From NCBI GenBank assembly GCA_963714425.1, contig CAVQOI010000006.1, positions 1 to 64,000 of the forward strand: a DNA stretch of 64,000 nucleotides, in the 5' to 3' direction. The translations under genes and the position numbers were made by a program. Positions within the stretch are counted from its first letter, which is position 1. Each line of letters starts with the position of its first letter. This DNA comes from DATCYX01 sp963714425 (lineage in GTDB: Bacteria; Chloroflexota; Anaerolineae; Anaerolineales; UBA4823). The notes under the pieces were generated by a model that worked only from the letters and a program-made list of their open reading frames with translations, had not been told where the DNA came from and ran no database searches. Shown piece by piece: positions 34,396 through 42,160 of the stretch.

Positions 34396-34890
34396 TCAGG
34401 GCACCCAGTTGGAAAGAACAGTCAGTTCATGCTCGGGCTGGGTTGGGTCGTTGCTCGCCAGGTGGACGCGAAAGTCGTGCGGTCCTCCCATATCTCCGTG
34501 CATCATAAACTTCATCGAAAGGGTCGTCGTATTTCCCGGTTGAAGGACCATCGAACCGATGGCGGGAGTTGGCGGTCAACACCCCGCCACGACTTCAATG
34601 TACGGTGTGTCCTGGAAGCGAAGTGGCTGGTCGCCAACGTTCGTTAGGTCGAAGGAGACCGTTACCCATTCTCCCAGGCGCACGTCGCCAAGATCAACAT
34701 GCTCCTTGTCGACCTTCAATTTGGGCGAGCCATTCACCTCGATGACGGTATTGCTGCCCGATCTGCTTCTGAAGAAAGACCCGGCAGCCAGGATGAGCAA
34801 GCCCAAGCCGCCAACGGCAAAGACGATAGGCCAAAACGATGTACGCTTGCGAGCCTGCTTGAAAGAGCCTTTGGATTTGGTTTGGCTCAT
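34396..34890 (-). CDS. Probable selenoprotein: membrane-anchored DUF1573 protein with Cys-Sec
   Basis: 164 aa when the in-frame TGA at 34576-34578 is read as selenocysteine (residue 105). The N-terminus is basic, then one membrane helix (WPIVFAVGGLGLLILAAGSF), then a DUF1573-type beta sandwich: KVDKEHVDLGDVRLGEW before the TGA, and PPTPAIGSMVLQPGNTTTLS, KFMMHGDMGGPHDFRVHL and DPTQPEHELTVLSNWV after it. The sequence remains domain-like across the TGA and ends at a normal TGA at 34396. The context is AGC-U-PP, a Cys-Sec redox pair where I recall Cys-Cys in homologues. A hairpin at SECIS distance follows. It overlaps the CuA-cytochrome gene by four bases. Probably faces the periplasm as a thiol/selenol redox partner. 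Confidence 0.82.
34548..34562 (-). promoter_or_regulatory. Candidate bacterial SECIS stem-loop
   Basis: Minus-strand stem CCATCG/CGATGG with loop GUU. The loop starts 20 bases after the UGA, within the spacing known for bacterial SECIS elements, and its first base is G, as is usual. It lies inside the coding region directly 3' of the proposed Sec codon. Confidence 0.6.
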
Positions 34891-35903
34891 GGTATTACCT
34901 CCATGTCAAATTGGAATGTCCATAAAAAGGCTACTAGGTCCCAGGTCTCTGCTTCAGTGAAGATCGGACCCCAGTAGGGCATACCCGTGCCCATCCCGCC
35001 ACGGATTATCTTGCCCTGGAGATGCGCCGGGCTGGCGGCGAGCATGTGCTCGGCCTCGGTGAAGTCGGTGGGAGGCTGGCTCATCTCCCCCTGTAGCATG
35101 TCGGCGTGCTCGCCACCATCGAGTTCAGCCACCTCGGCTGCGAAAACCCCATCTCCCTTGCCGCTCTCGCCGTGACAGGCAGAGCAATTTTGTAGGTATA
35201 GCATCTTCCCGGCGACCAAAGTCTGTGTGGGTGCATTCAATTGCCAGGCATAAGCCACCAGGTCCCATAAATCCGCATCGGTTAGTTCATGTGAATTATC
35301 CAGGTATCCACCTTTACCCAGATCCTTCCGGGCATCTTCCGGGCTGTGCGTGCGGTAATAATCTACGCTCAGGTACACTTCTGGGATCTTGATCCCCAAG
35401 GCCGCGCCGCGCGCAGCCGACGGGCGACGTTCAGGCAGATCCTCTGCGTGGTGCTCGGCATCAATATCCAGCCCTAATTGGGCATATAATGGCGCAGGCG
35501 GTTCGCTGGCATCTGAGGCCCCGCCTGTAACCTCGATCGTGCCACGCATACGCCAGTGGTTAGCCCCACACCAGCGCGTGCAGTAGTACGTGTATTTACC
35601 CGGCTGGTCGAATAGCAGTTCGACTTCGCTGTACTGACCTGGCAAGACGTCCACAGCAGGTTTGTCGCTCTGCCCCAAGGCAAAACCATGAACCACATCG
35701 TCGGATGTTAGGATCAACCGCAGAGGCACACCCATCTGGGCGGTCAGGTCGCCGGGTATCCAACCGCCTGCCTCGGGCATGCGGGCGCGCACTACCACGA
35801 CCTGCGCGCTTGGAAAGAGCCAGTAAAGGCTCACCGCCAGCGCGATTGAGAGGAGCAATCCCAGGACCAGTATGCGAGCCAGCCGTTCCGAGCGCGTTAT
35901 CAT
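34887..35903 (-). CDS. CuA-domain (COX2-like) protein fused to cytochrome c
   Basis: 338 aa from ATG 35903. An N-terminal membrane anchor is followed by a cupredoxin domain with a complete CuA ligand set: His in DDVVHGFAL, then C-x3-C-x3-H-x2-M in YYCTRWCGANHWRM. A linker then leads to a class I cytochrome c with CSACH and a distal Met in GMGTGMPYWG. It resembles cytochrome c oxidase subunit II of caa3 type, but no subunit I gene is nearby, so it is probably a free-standing electron carrier or part of another reductase. Starts two bases after the polyferredoxin stop. Confidence 0.9.
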   Translation of the reverse strand: MITRSERLARILVLGLLLSIALAVSLYWLFPSAQVVVVRARMPEAGGWIPGDLTAQMGVPLRLILTSDDVVHGFALGQSDKPAVDVLPGQYSEVELLFDQPGKYTYYCTRWCGANHWRMRGTIEVTGGASDASEPPAPLYAQLGLDIDAEHHAEDLPERRPSAARGAALGIKIPEVYLSVDYYRTHSPEDARKDLGKGGYLDNSHELTDADLWDLVAYAWQLNAPTQTLVAGKMLYLQNCSACHGESGKGDGVFAAEVAELDGGEHADMLQGEMSQPPTDFTEAEHMLAASPAHLQGKIIRGGMGTGMPYWGPIFTEAETWDLVAFLWTFQFDMEVIP

Positions 35904-35904
35904 C

Positions 35905-37260
35905 TCAAGCCACCAATACCCCCAGCATCCCGAGTGTAAACCCAAGGCTGAATATTGCCACAGGCAGTGCCAGAAGACGTGCAGGGCGCTCTGGCAGGCT
36001 CTCAGAAGCGATCCGGTAGGCTGTGCGCGCAGACCAGATAAGCCCACCAAGCAATACTGCCACCTGAAGGGCGGGCACAGCACTGCTCAAATAAGGCGTC
36101 CAGGTTGCGCCAGACGTGCCCAATAAGTTCCAGCCCCAGCCCATCGGGTCGGACAAGACAGGCCAGATATAGGAGGCATTGGCAAACACAAAGGAGAGAC
36201 TGAATGCGATCCAGGCAGAGAGTCCCAGCGGCACCATGGCGTAGCCAAAACGGATGAAAGCCCTGCGCAGGGGGAGCTGGATGCCTGAAAGTCGCCTTCC
36301 CAGCCAGACAGCCAGCCAGAACAAGCCAGGCAAGATGCCCAAAACAAATAGCACGAACACCAGGGCATAGATCAGCCAGGGCAGGCTGCCTGTTGCATTT
36401 GCGGCCATTTTGAGTGCACCCCAAGGACCGAGCATCATCGCTGAATACAACATGGCTGAGCCAAGCATGATAAAGGCTTTGTAGACCTCATCCAGACTTT
36501 GCCCGCGAATTTGATCAAGGTCGGCGCCGAAAGGCCGTAGCCGGATGGCAACGTTATCATGCGGGCAGGTACGCAAGCACTCCATGCAGGTCCCGCAATA
36601 TGTGTTCTTCACCAGACCACCCGGGAAGACCTGCCAGGGGCAGCCGTAACCATCGGAATTTCCAGTGTAACAAGTTTTCTCTGTATGAGCGGCGCAAATG
36701 GCAGTATCGCGCACGCGCACCTCCATAGGAGCAAGCTGCGAGTACAGTCCGATAAACCCACCTACCGGGCAAAGGTAACGGCAGAAGGCGCGCCGCTCGA
36801 AGACAAGGCTGGCGCCAATCGCCAGGAATAAGAAAGCTGCCAGCACCACCGCAGAGATCAGCGGCTGGGTAAGCACGGTGATGCTGAAAAGCGCGATCAG
36901 CAGGAATCCTGCATTTTGCAGCCAAATATTTCGCAGACGGTTCGGCCAGCGCAAACCCAGGCCAATTCCTTTACCTCCGGGTTTCAAGATTGCTCCGCGC
37001 TGCAACCACTCACCGGGTACCGGGATCGGGCAGATGCTGCACCAGCCGCGCCCGAAGAAGGGCACCGCCACCAGGATCAGGATCGCCCACCAAGCAATCC
37101 ATACGAAGATGATGCTGAAATTGCGGCTGCCAACCGGCGTTCCGAACACCCCTGAGACAATCGCAACCACAAAACCGCCCAGAGCGACCAATGTGACCAG
37201 TAGCTGGGGCCAGCGGTTGCGCAAAATCGCCATTACGAGAGGGTTGCGGGTGATATCCAT
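35905..37260 (-). CDS. NosR/NapH-like membrane polyferredoxin
   Basis: 451 aa with about nine hydrophobic helices and cytoplasmic-side iron-sulfur motifs: CSICPIPVPGEW, CRYLCPVGGFIGL, CYTGNSDGYGC, and CGTCMECLRTCPHDN. CxxCxxxCP pairs of this type occur in NapH, NosR and CcoG relatives that pass electrons from quinol or ferredoxin to periplasmic reductases. No FMN domain is visible at the N-terminus, unlike full NosR. Flanked by two CuA proteins, it is the likely membrane electron entry of the cluster. Confidence 0.85.
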   Translation of the reverse strand: MDITRNPLVMAILRNRWPQLLVTLVALGGFVVAIVSGVFGTPVGSRNFSIIFVWIAWWAILILVAVPFFGRGWCSICPIPVPGEWLQRGAILKPGGKGIGLGLRWPNRLRNIWLQNAGFLLIALFSITVLTQPLISAVVLAAFLFLAIGASLVFERRAFCRYLCPVGGFIGLYSQLAPMEVRVRDTAICAAHTEKTCYTGNSDGYGCPWQVFPGGLVKNTYCGTCMECLRTCPHDNVAIRLRPFGADLDQIRGQSLDEVYKAFIMLGSAMLYSAMMLGPWGALKMAANATGSLPWLIYALVFVLFVLGILPGLFWLAVWLGRRLSGIQLPLRRAFIRFGYAMVPLGLSAWIAFSLSFVFANASYIWPVLSDPMGWGWNLLGTSGATWTPYLSSAVPALQVAVLLGGLIWSARTAYRIASESLPERPARLLALPVAIFSLGFTLGMLGVLVA

Positions 37261-37264
37261 GCTT

Positions 37265-37741
37265 TCAAGTTCGCTTCGTTGCGAGAGAGAAGACGACAGC
37301 TAGGGCTAACAACGCCAGGCTTGCGGAACGCCAGATCAGTGTATTACTACCGACCACAAGTTTCCCTGTCATAAACGGATGCAGTGCACCGCAAGTTACC
37401 GAGCAGCGCAGTCGGAACGTCCCCGGTTGGTTGGCAGTGAAGGAAAGGCGCTCTGCCTGGCCTGGATCGGCGGTTTGGCTGAGCCCGTAACCATCGATGT
37501 AGATACCATGCACGACATCTGTGGAAATCAGCTCGATGGTGACCTGGTCTCCTGTGTTCACGTGGATGGTTGCAGGGGAATATTGGTAAGCACTGGCGTG
37601 GACACGAAAGGTGCGTTCCTGTGGAGCGATCGCACCCGCTGGAGCGGGAGCAAATATGATGATCGCGCCCATCCCTAGCCAGACCAGCCACTGCCAGGGT
37701 TTGAGAACCTTGCTAATTCTCGTCGGTGGGTAAGCGTTCAA
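37265..37741 (-). CDS. CuA-type cupredoxin, membrane-anchored
   Basis: 158 aa from TTG 37741, which has GGAGG upstream. The N-terminal hydrophobic segment WLVWLGMGAIIIFAPAPAGA acts as signal or anchor. The cupredoxin fold follows (FRVHASAYQYSPATIHVNTG) with His in STDVVHGIYI and C-x3-C-x3-H-x2-M in LRCSVTCGALHPFM, the CuA pattern. A C-terminal helix (SLALLALAVVFSLA) is also present. It repeats the metal site of the downstream CuA-cytochrome, so the operon encodes two distinct CuA centres. Confidence 0.88.
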   Translation of the reverse strand: MNAYPPTRISKVLKPWQWLVWLGMGAIIIFAPAPAGAIAPQERTFRVHASAYQYSPATIHVNTGDQVTIELISTDVVHGIYIDGYGLSQTADPGQAERLSFTANQPGTFRLRCSVTCGALHPFMTGKLVVGSNTLIWRSASLALLALAVVFSLATKRT

Positions 37742-37851
37742 TACGATCCGCCTCCAGTAAATTATTTGCAAACGTTAATTTTAGACCTTCCCCCTCCCGC
37801 CGCCTGCGCTTGTTGCGGCTTACAAGGAGGCCGGAGAGAGGCCGGGAACAT

Positions 37852-38298
37852 TCAGGGCATATTGGAAGGCCCATATTTGGCGTAGGTCTGATCTACATAG
37901 GAGCGTATTTCTGCTACGCTCTTATCCTGCTTGAGCAGGCGCATTGCGTCTAGGGTTATATCGACACAGATCGAACAGCCCTGGGCGTGCGCGTCGTAGA
38001 TCGGGGCTCCGTTCGGATCCACGCCCGAGGCATAACAGGCATAGTTAGACGTGTGCCCCATGGCGCCGCACCCGCAGTAACAGGGGAGTTGCTCGAGCAC
38101 ATCCGGGTTAGCAAAAGCGAACTGGTATGCCTGCTGGACCGAGACTGGCGCAGACTGGACCTCCGCTGGCATTTCCTCGAGGGAGGCCATCTTTAGTTGC
38201 GTTGCGCTGGACGTGTCTTCACCGGAACAGCCGGCTGCCAGGAGCGTAATGGAAAGCAGGAGTACGAAGACAAGCAATGGTTTTCGTTTCATGGGCAT
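37852..38298 (-). CDS. PCYCGC-motif lipoprotein
   Basis: About 148 aa. Start is one of three nearby ATGs; 38298 has AGGA at good distance. The lipobox is LLAAGC. The body has the family motif LPCYCGCGAMGHTSNYACY, plus a second Cys pair in AQGCSICVDITLDAM. Such cysteine arrays probably bind copper or heme. First gene of the redox operon, just below the 28-bp palindrome. Function of the family is not established. Confidence 0.85.
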   Translation of the reverse strand: MPMKRKPLLVFVLLLSITLLAAGCSGEDTSSATQLKMASLEEMPAEVQSAPVSVQQAYQFAFANPDVLEQLPCYCGCGAMGHTSNYACYASGVDPNGAPIYDAHAQGCSICVDITLDAMRLLKQDKSVAEIRSYVDQTYAKYGPSNMP

Positions 38299-38385
38299 TG
38301 GCATTCCTGAGTGAGTGAATGTAACCGCCATTGTTAGACATTATAAAGGTGTGTATTTGTGACAGATAGCGCAATCTGCCGGGTG

Positions 38386-38413
38386 GGGGTATAGGCATTA
38401 ATGCCTATACCCC
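38386..38413. promoter_or_regulatory. Perfect 28-bp palindrome between divergent redox genes
   Basis: Half-site GGGGTATAGGCATT is followed directly by its complement, with no loop. It lies 70 bases upstream of the cytochrome c lipoprotein gene and about 88 bases upstream of the PCYCGC gene. A loopless palindrome in a divergent promoter region is a better operator candidate than terminator candidate. Confidence 0.6.
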
Positions 38414-38483
38414 AAAAGGTAACACTGCCCATGCCGGGTGTTTGACGTGCCAGTATGATCCTTCCTGAAGGGAGGAAGGGAGT

Positions 38484-38999
38484 ATGAAAACCGCATTGAT
38501 TTTGCTTCTGGCTGGGATGTTGTTGGCTGCATGCGGATTGCCTGTCTGGGGTATGCGCCGTCCTGATCCCCAAGGGTCGAATGCGTGGTTTGGGCAAAAG
38601 CATGACTCAGACGGTGAGCAAATCTATCTCACTGCCACCAACCAGCAGGGTGAGAGCATCCCATACACAGGTGGACCGGGCTCTGGTGGCATGATGCAAT
38701 CGCGGTTGGCTTGCGTCTCCTGTCACGGGAAGGGCGGCAAGGGCGGGGAGCATTGGATGCACATGGATTATATGAAAGCGCCGGAGATCCGCTGGCAAGC
38801 TTTGAACAATGAGGAACGGGATGAGCATGAGGGATTGGAAGGGGACGCTCACGAGGGCTATACGCTGGAGATGTTCCGCCAGGCCGTGGTCGATGGGCAG
38901 CATCCGGATGGGGAAGCCCTCGATTGGGATATGCCCCGCTGGCAGTTGGCAGATGGTGACCTAGAGGACTTGTTCGAGTATTTGAAGACCCTGCCATAG
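38484..38999 (+). CDS. Cytochrome c lipoprotein
   Basis: 171 aa. Lipobox LLAAC gives Cys16. Heme-binding CVSCH is at about residues 77-81, preceded by PYTGGPGSGGMMQSRLA. The distal Met is probably in DMPRWQLADGDLEDLFEYLK, which has the class I C-terminal helix. An acidic His-rich insertion (ERDEHEGLEGDAHEGYTLEM) lies between them. A small periplasmic electron carrier anchored by lipid, transcribed away from the redox operon. SD is GGAGG. Confidence 0.88.
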   Translation: MKTALILLLAGMLLAACGLPVWGMRRPDPQGSNAWFGQKHDSDGEQIYLTATNQQGESIPYTGGPGSGGMMQSRLACVSCHGKGGKGGEHWMHMDYMKAPEIRWQALNNEERDEHEGLEGDAHEGYTLEMFRQAVVDGQHPDGEALDWDMPRWQLADGDLEDLFEYLKTLP

Positions 39000-39031
39000 C
39001 TCTAGCGCTGCAAATTCATAAACTCTACTTC

Positions 39032-39053
39032 GATTCTTCACAGATTCTTCACA
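39032..39053. promoter_or_regulatory. Tandem 11-bp direct repeat (OmpR-type site candidate)
   Basis: GATTCTTCACA is repeated twice without spacing, 77 bases before the next ATG. An 11-bp period is the hallmark of OmpR/PhoB-family response-regulator sites. A TATAG-like -10 follows at about 39075. Confidence 0.55.
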
Positions 39054-39129
39054 GGCGTTTGGTATCGTTGGAGTATAGACACTTGTTCAAGGTGATTCGA
39101 CGAAGACCTCGAGGTATAGGAGCTATCGA

Positions 39130-39501
39130 ATGAAAGCAACGACGATCTGGATCATTGCCGTCATCCTGATCTTGGCAATCTTCCTGTTCTTACCGGGTAT
39201 CCTGAGGCTTGCTGGATTAGGATGGTACGGAGACATGATGGGAGGCCGCGGGATGATGGGGGGCGGATTTGGTTACTTTTCCCCACTTGGTTTCATCGGG
39301 ATGGGGGTGATGGCTTTACTGCCGGTGGCTCTGATTGTGCTGCTGGTACTGGGTGGTGTAGCTTTGATGAATAGCCTCTCGGGATCAGGACGCCCTGTAC
39401 CTCCTCCGACGGCGGCTACCGGGCGAAGCTGTCCGAGTTGCGGCAAGCCTGCTCAGGTGGATTGGAACACCTGCCCTTATTGTAGCTCTACGCTAATCTA
39501 A
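39130..39501 (+). CDS. Two-helix membrane protein with C-terminal zinc ribbon
   Basis: 123 aa. Two membrane helices (residues 5-27 and 58-82) are separated by a Met/Gly-rich loop (MMGGRGMMGGGFGYF). The C-terminus is a small zinc ribbon, CPSCGKPAQVDWNTCPYC. The Met-rich periplasmic loop could bind copper, which would fit the copper-rich neighbourhood, but this is inference. A double GATTCTTCACA repeat upstream suggests control by an OmpR-type regulator. Confidence 0.7.
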   Translation: MKATTIWIIAVILILAIFLFLPGILRLAGLGWYGDMMGGRGMMGGGFGYFSPLGFIGMGVMALLPVALIVLLVLGGVALMNSLSGSGRPVPPPTAATGRSCPSCGKPAQVDWNTCPYCSSTLI

Positions 39502-39519
39502 TTCGCTCCCCTTCATACA

Positions 39520-40341
39520 TTAACCATTAAGAAATTGGCTCGCATCTACCCCAAAACGCTCGCATAGCTCCTGGATTTGCTCATCGGTCAACCCGCCGAC
39601 GGGTGAGCCCAGGTGCAGGTTCTCTACCTCGTAGCGCGCTGCAGTCTCTGCGTACTCTACCAGGTCGGCGGCGTGCCTCGCGCTCAGGTGGCTGCGCGCC
39701 ACAACCCCGTGCTTTTGCCAGACAACCAGTCGGTGTTTTGTGAGCCCGGCGACGGTTGCTTCCATCAACCCTGCCGAGCCAGTGATCTGGTAGGGGATCA
39801 TGCCAATCCCTTCCGGAAAGACGACCAGTGTCTCAGGCTGCCAGCGCACCAGGCGGTGGTTCAGCCCGGGAGTGGTAGCATAACCTGGGTGGTGGCTGAG
39901 GTATGTCAGGCAGAACGGTTGGGCGTGGACCAGGGCATGATATGCGACCCCCAGGCGTGCAACTTGGTCGGCGTGTTCCGCCAGGTGCGAGTTGAGCTCG
40001 CTTGTGGGCTGGATCTCTGAGGCGCTATAGCGCAGTGCCCGCTCGCCACTTGCTAAAATGTGCAAGACCACCAGAGCCTTTTCCGGCTGGCGGGTCACGT
40101 CGCGCAGGCGCTGCCCGCTTCCCGTCACGACAACCCAGCCGCCCGATAGTGCCGGGACGCGAAGCGGTAAGGAGAGCTCCTCGCGCTCGACGAAGCGACC
40201 GTCAAGGTTTGCCAAAGCGCGGGCGAATACGGAGATGTTGCCGGCAGCGCCCTCGGCAGCCCCAAGCTGGGTGAGCTGCATGCCGCACTCGCCGATGTCG
40301 CTGGCGATCAGGTCGAAGTCAAGTGCATGGGTGGTCGTCAT
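39520..40341 (-). CDS. Class II aldolase/adducin-family protein
   Basis: 273 aa from ATG 40341. It resembles L-fuculose/L-ribulose-phosphate aldolases and epimerases. GAAEGAAGNISVFAR is the phosphate-site segment near the N-terminus. A PTSELNSHL to HALVHAQPFCLTYLSHHPG region carries one metal-His pair, and HGVVARSHLSARHAADLVEY the other. An acidic active-site residue lies near SELNSH. The C-terminus ends LTDEQIQELCERFG. Predicted Zn-dependent cleavage of a sugar phosphate; substrate unknown. Single-gene unit with a good promoter. Confidence 0.82.
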   Translation of the reverse strand: MTTTHALDFDLIASDIGECGMQLTQLGAAEGAAGNISVFARALANLDGRFVEREELSLPLRVPALSGGWVVVTGSGQRLRDVTRQPEKALVVLHILASGERALRYSASEIQPTSELNSHLAEHADQVARLGVAYHALVHAQPFCLTYLSHHPGYATTPGLNHRLVRWQPETLVVFPEGIGMIPYQITGSAGLMEATVAGLTKHRLVVWQKHGVVARSHLSARHAADLVEYAETAARYEVENLHLGSPVGGLTDEQIQELCERFGVDASQFLNG

Positions 40342-40384
40342 GAGCGGGTTCCCCAAAGATTATACATTCCGAGTCCGAACTCCT

Positions 40385-40427
40385 ATTATCTTGCCCAATA
40401 TGCCAGTCTGTCAAGCACTTGAGTGCT
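40385..40427 (-). promoter_or_regulatory. Aldolase promoter and adjoining palindrome
   Basis: Minus strand TTGACA (40409-40414), 18-base spacer, GATAAT (40385-40390). The palindrome AGCACT-TG-AGTGCT (40414-40427) abuts the -35 box and may be an operator. Confidence 0.6.
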
Positions 40428-40549
40428 CGCATTGTTGGGTCTGAGCGCTGGAAATCAACCGATATTTAGTGTATTCTAGTGATGGTACTACCTGAGGGCG
40501 CTTCTTGACCTTTCCGGTAGAACGGATCATCGTAAAGGAGCGTGGAGAA

Positions 40550-42160
40550 ATGCAACGAACGCACATGCTGCGACTGGGGGCTGTTGCTTTTGCCCTGGCA
40601 TGGTGTTTCGACCAGCTATTCTGGCAGAAGCAGCCAGGGATATCTTTTTTGATCTTCGTCCTGCTCTGCCTGGGGGTGGGGTATTCCCTCACCTGGGGCG
40701 AGAAGCTGCGCCCTGCACCGCCAGGCCTGCTCCTGCTGATCCCCATCCTGTTCTTTGCCGGGATGAGCGCCTGGCGCCAGGAGCCCTTTAGCCTGCTGCT
40801 CGATTACGGACTAACGCTGGGTTGCATGGCGATTCTTTCGTTCACCTGGCTGGGCGGCAGTTGGTGGCGCTACAATGTGGGCGATTACGTTCTTAACGCT
40901 CTGCGCTGGATTGGGGATATGCTGGTCAGGCCGGTTCGGATCTTTGCGCCAGAGAAAGAGAATCCGGATAGCGATCCCGAACGAGATATTGCCTCAAGTG
41001 CTATGTCAGGGGTAGGGTTGAGACGCAGGCGATGGCGAACGGTTCTCTCAGTGCTTCTGGGTTTGCTGCTGGCTTTTCCGGTGGTCGTCTTGTTGGCCTC
41101 GCTTCTGGCGCAGGCAGACCCGATTTTCGATAAGCAGCTGGCGAATTTGCTAAAGCTGATCGACCTGGAGAAGCTGGACGAATACATGTTTCGCCTGTTT
41201 TATATCTCCATCGCTGCATATCTGCTCAGTGGGGTATTCCTGCACGCACTGCTGTCCAGCGAGGATGAGAGGGTGAGCGCAGGTGACAAGGCCTGGTTGC
41301 CGCCCTTCGTGGGGTGGGTGATATCTGCCACCCTGCTCGCTTGCGTGGACCTGCTCTACGCTTTCTTCGTCCTCGTGCAGTTCCGCTATTTCTTCGGCGG
41401 GCAAGCCAACATCCACCTGGAAGGCTTCACCTATTCTGAATATGCCCGGCGCGGATTTGGCGAGCTGGTGGCAGTTGCAGTGATCAGCTTGCTGCTCTTG
41501 CTGTTGATGAACGCCGTCACCCGCCGGGAGAGCAGCCGCTCACGCTGGACATTCTCTGTGCTGGGGATCGTACTGGTCTCGCTGGTGGCTGTCATCCTGG
41601 TCTCAGCTTTTCAACGCCTGTTGCTCTATGAAGCGGCCTATGGCTTTACGCGCCTGCGCGCTTATACGCACGTCTTTATGATCTGGGTGGGGGTGCTCCT
41701 GCTTTTAACCGCCGCGCTGGAAGCTGCGGGACGTATGCGACATTTCGCCCTGGTGGCTGTGCTGGCAGGGCTGGGCTTCGGTGCCAGCTTAAATCTTCTC
41801 AATGTTGATAGCTTTATCGTACGCCAAAATGTACAACGAGTCGTTCAGGGTACGGAACTGGACCGCGCCTACCTGGTAAGTTTGTCGGATGACGCCGTTC
41901 CGGCGCTATACGCGGCGTTCGATGCGCCTGCCCTTACGCAGCACGTTCGCGACCAGCTCGGAGCCGCACTGGCATGCCGGGCCACGATTCAGCAAAAGGA
42001 CGATAAGGGTCCTCCCTGGCCATCGTTCAACTGGTCCACCCATAGGGCGCTTCGGCTATCCATGGCACATCAAGACCAATTGGTCGCTTACCCGGTGCGA
42101 CGTGTCAACGGGGTCTGGAAAGTGAAGGTCAACGGCCTCGAGCTCAGTTGTCTGGACTAA
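40550..42160 (+). CDS. DUF4173 multi-pass membrane protein
   Basis: 536 aa from ATG 40550, with GGAG upstream. It has about 12 hydrophobic helices. The fold has the family pattern LDYGLTLGCMAILSFTWLGG in the first third, ALLSSEDERVSAGDKAWLPP in the loop, and FTYSEYARRGFGELVAVAVI, the strongest family signature (YSEYARRGFGEL). A hydrophilic C-terminus of about 110 residues begins LNVDSFIVRQNVQRVVQG. Function unknown. Converges with the next gene, the stop codons overlapping by four bases. Confidence 0.82.
   Translation: MQRTHMLRLGAVAFALAWCFDQLFWQKQPGISFLIFVLLCLGVGYSLTWGEKLRPAPPGLLLLIPILFFAGMSAWRQEPFSLLLDYGLTLGCMAILSFTWLGGSWWRYNVGDYVLNALRWIGDMLVRPVRIFAPEKENPDSDPERDIASSAMSGVGLRRRRWRTVLSVLLGLLLAFPVVVLLASLLAQADPIFDKQLANLLKLIDLEKLDEYMFRLFYISIAAYLLSGVFLHALLSSEDERVSAGDKAWLPPFVGWVISATLLACVDLLYAFFVLVQFRYFFGGQANIHLEGFTYSEYARRGFGELVAVAVISLLLLLLMNAVTRRESSRSRWTFSVLGIVLVSLVAVILVSAFQRLLLYEAAYGFTRLRAYTHVFMIWVGVLLLLTAALEAAGRMRHFALVAVLAGLGFGASLNLLNVDSFIVRQNVQRVVQGTELDRAYLVSLSDDAVPALYAAFDAPALTQHVRDQLGAALACRATIQQKDDKGPPWPSFNWSTHRALRLSMAHQDQLVAYPVRRVNGVWKVKVNGLELSCLD

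Noticed and set aside
34887..36083. Calling the CuA-cytochrome gene ctaC, and a start at 36083
   Set aside because: No subunit I, III or heme-synthesis gene nearby. The longer start overlaps the polyferredoxin gene by 180 bases and gives a Cys/Trp-rich non-signal N-terminus; ATG 35903 fits.
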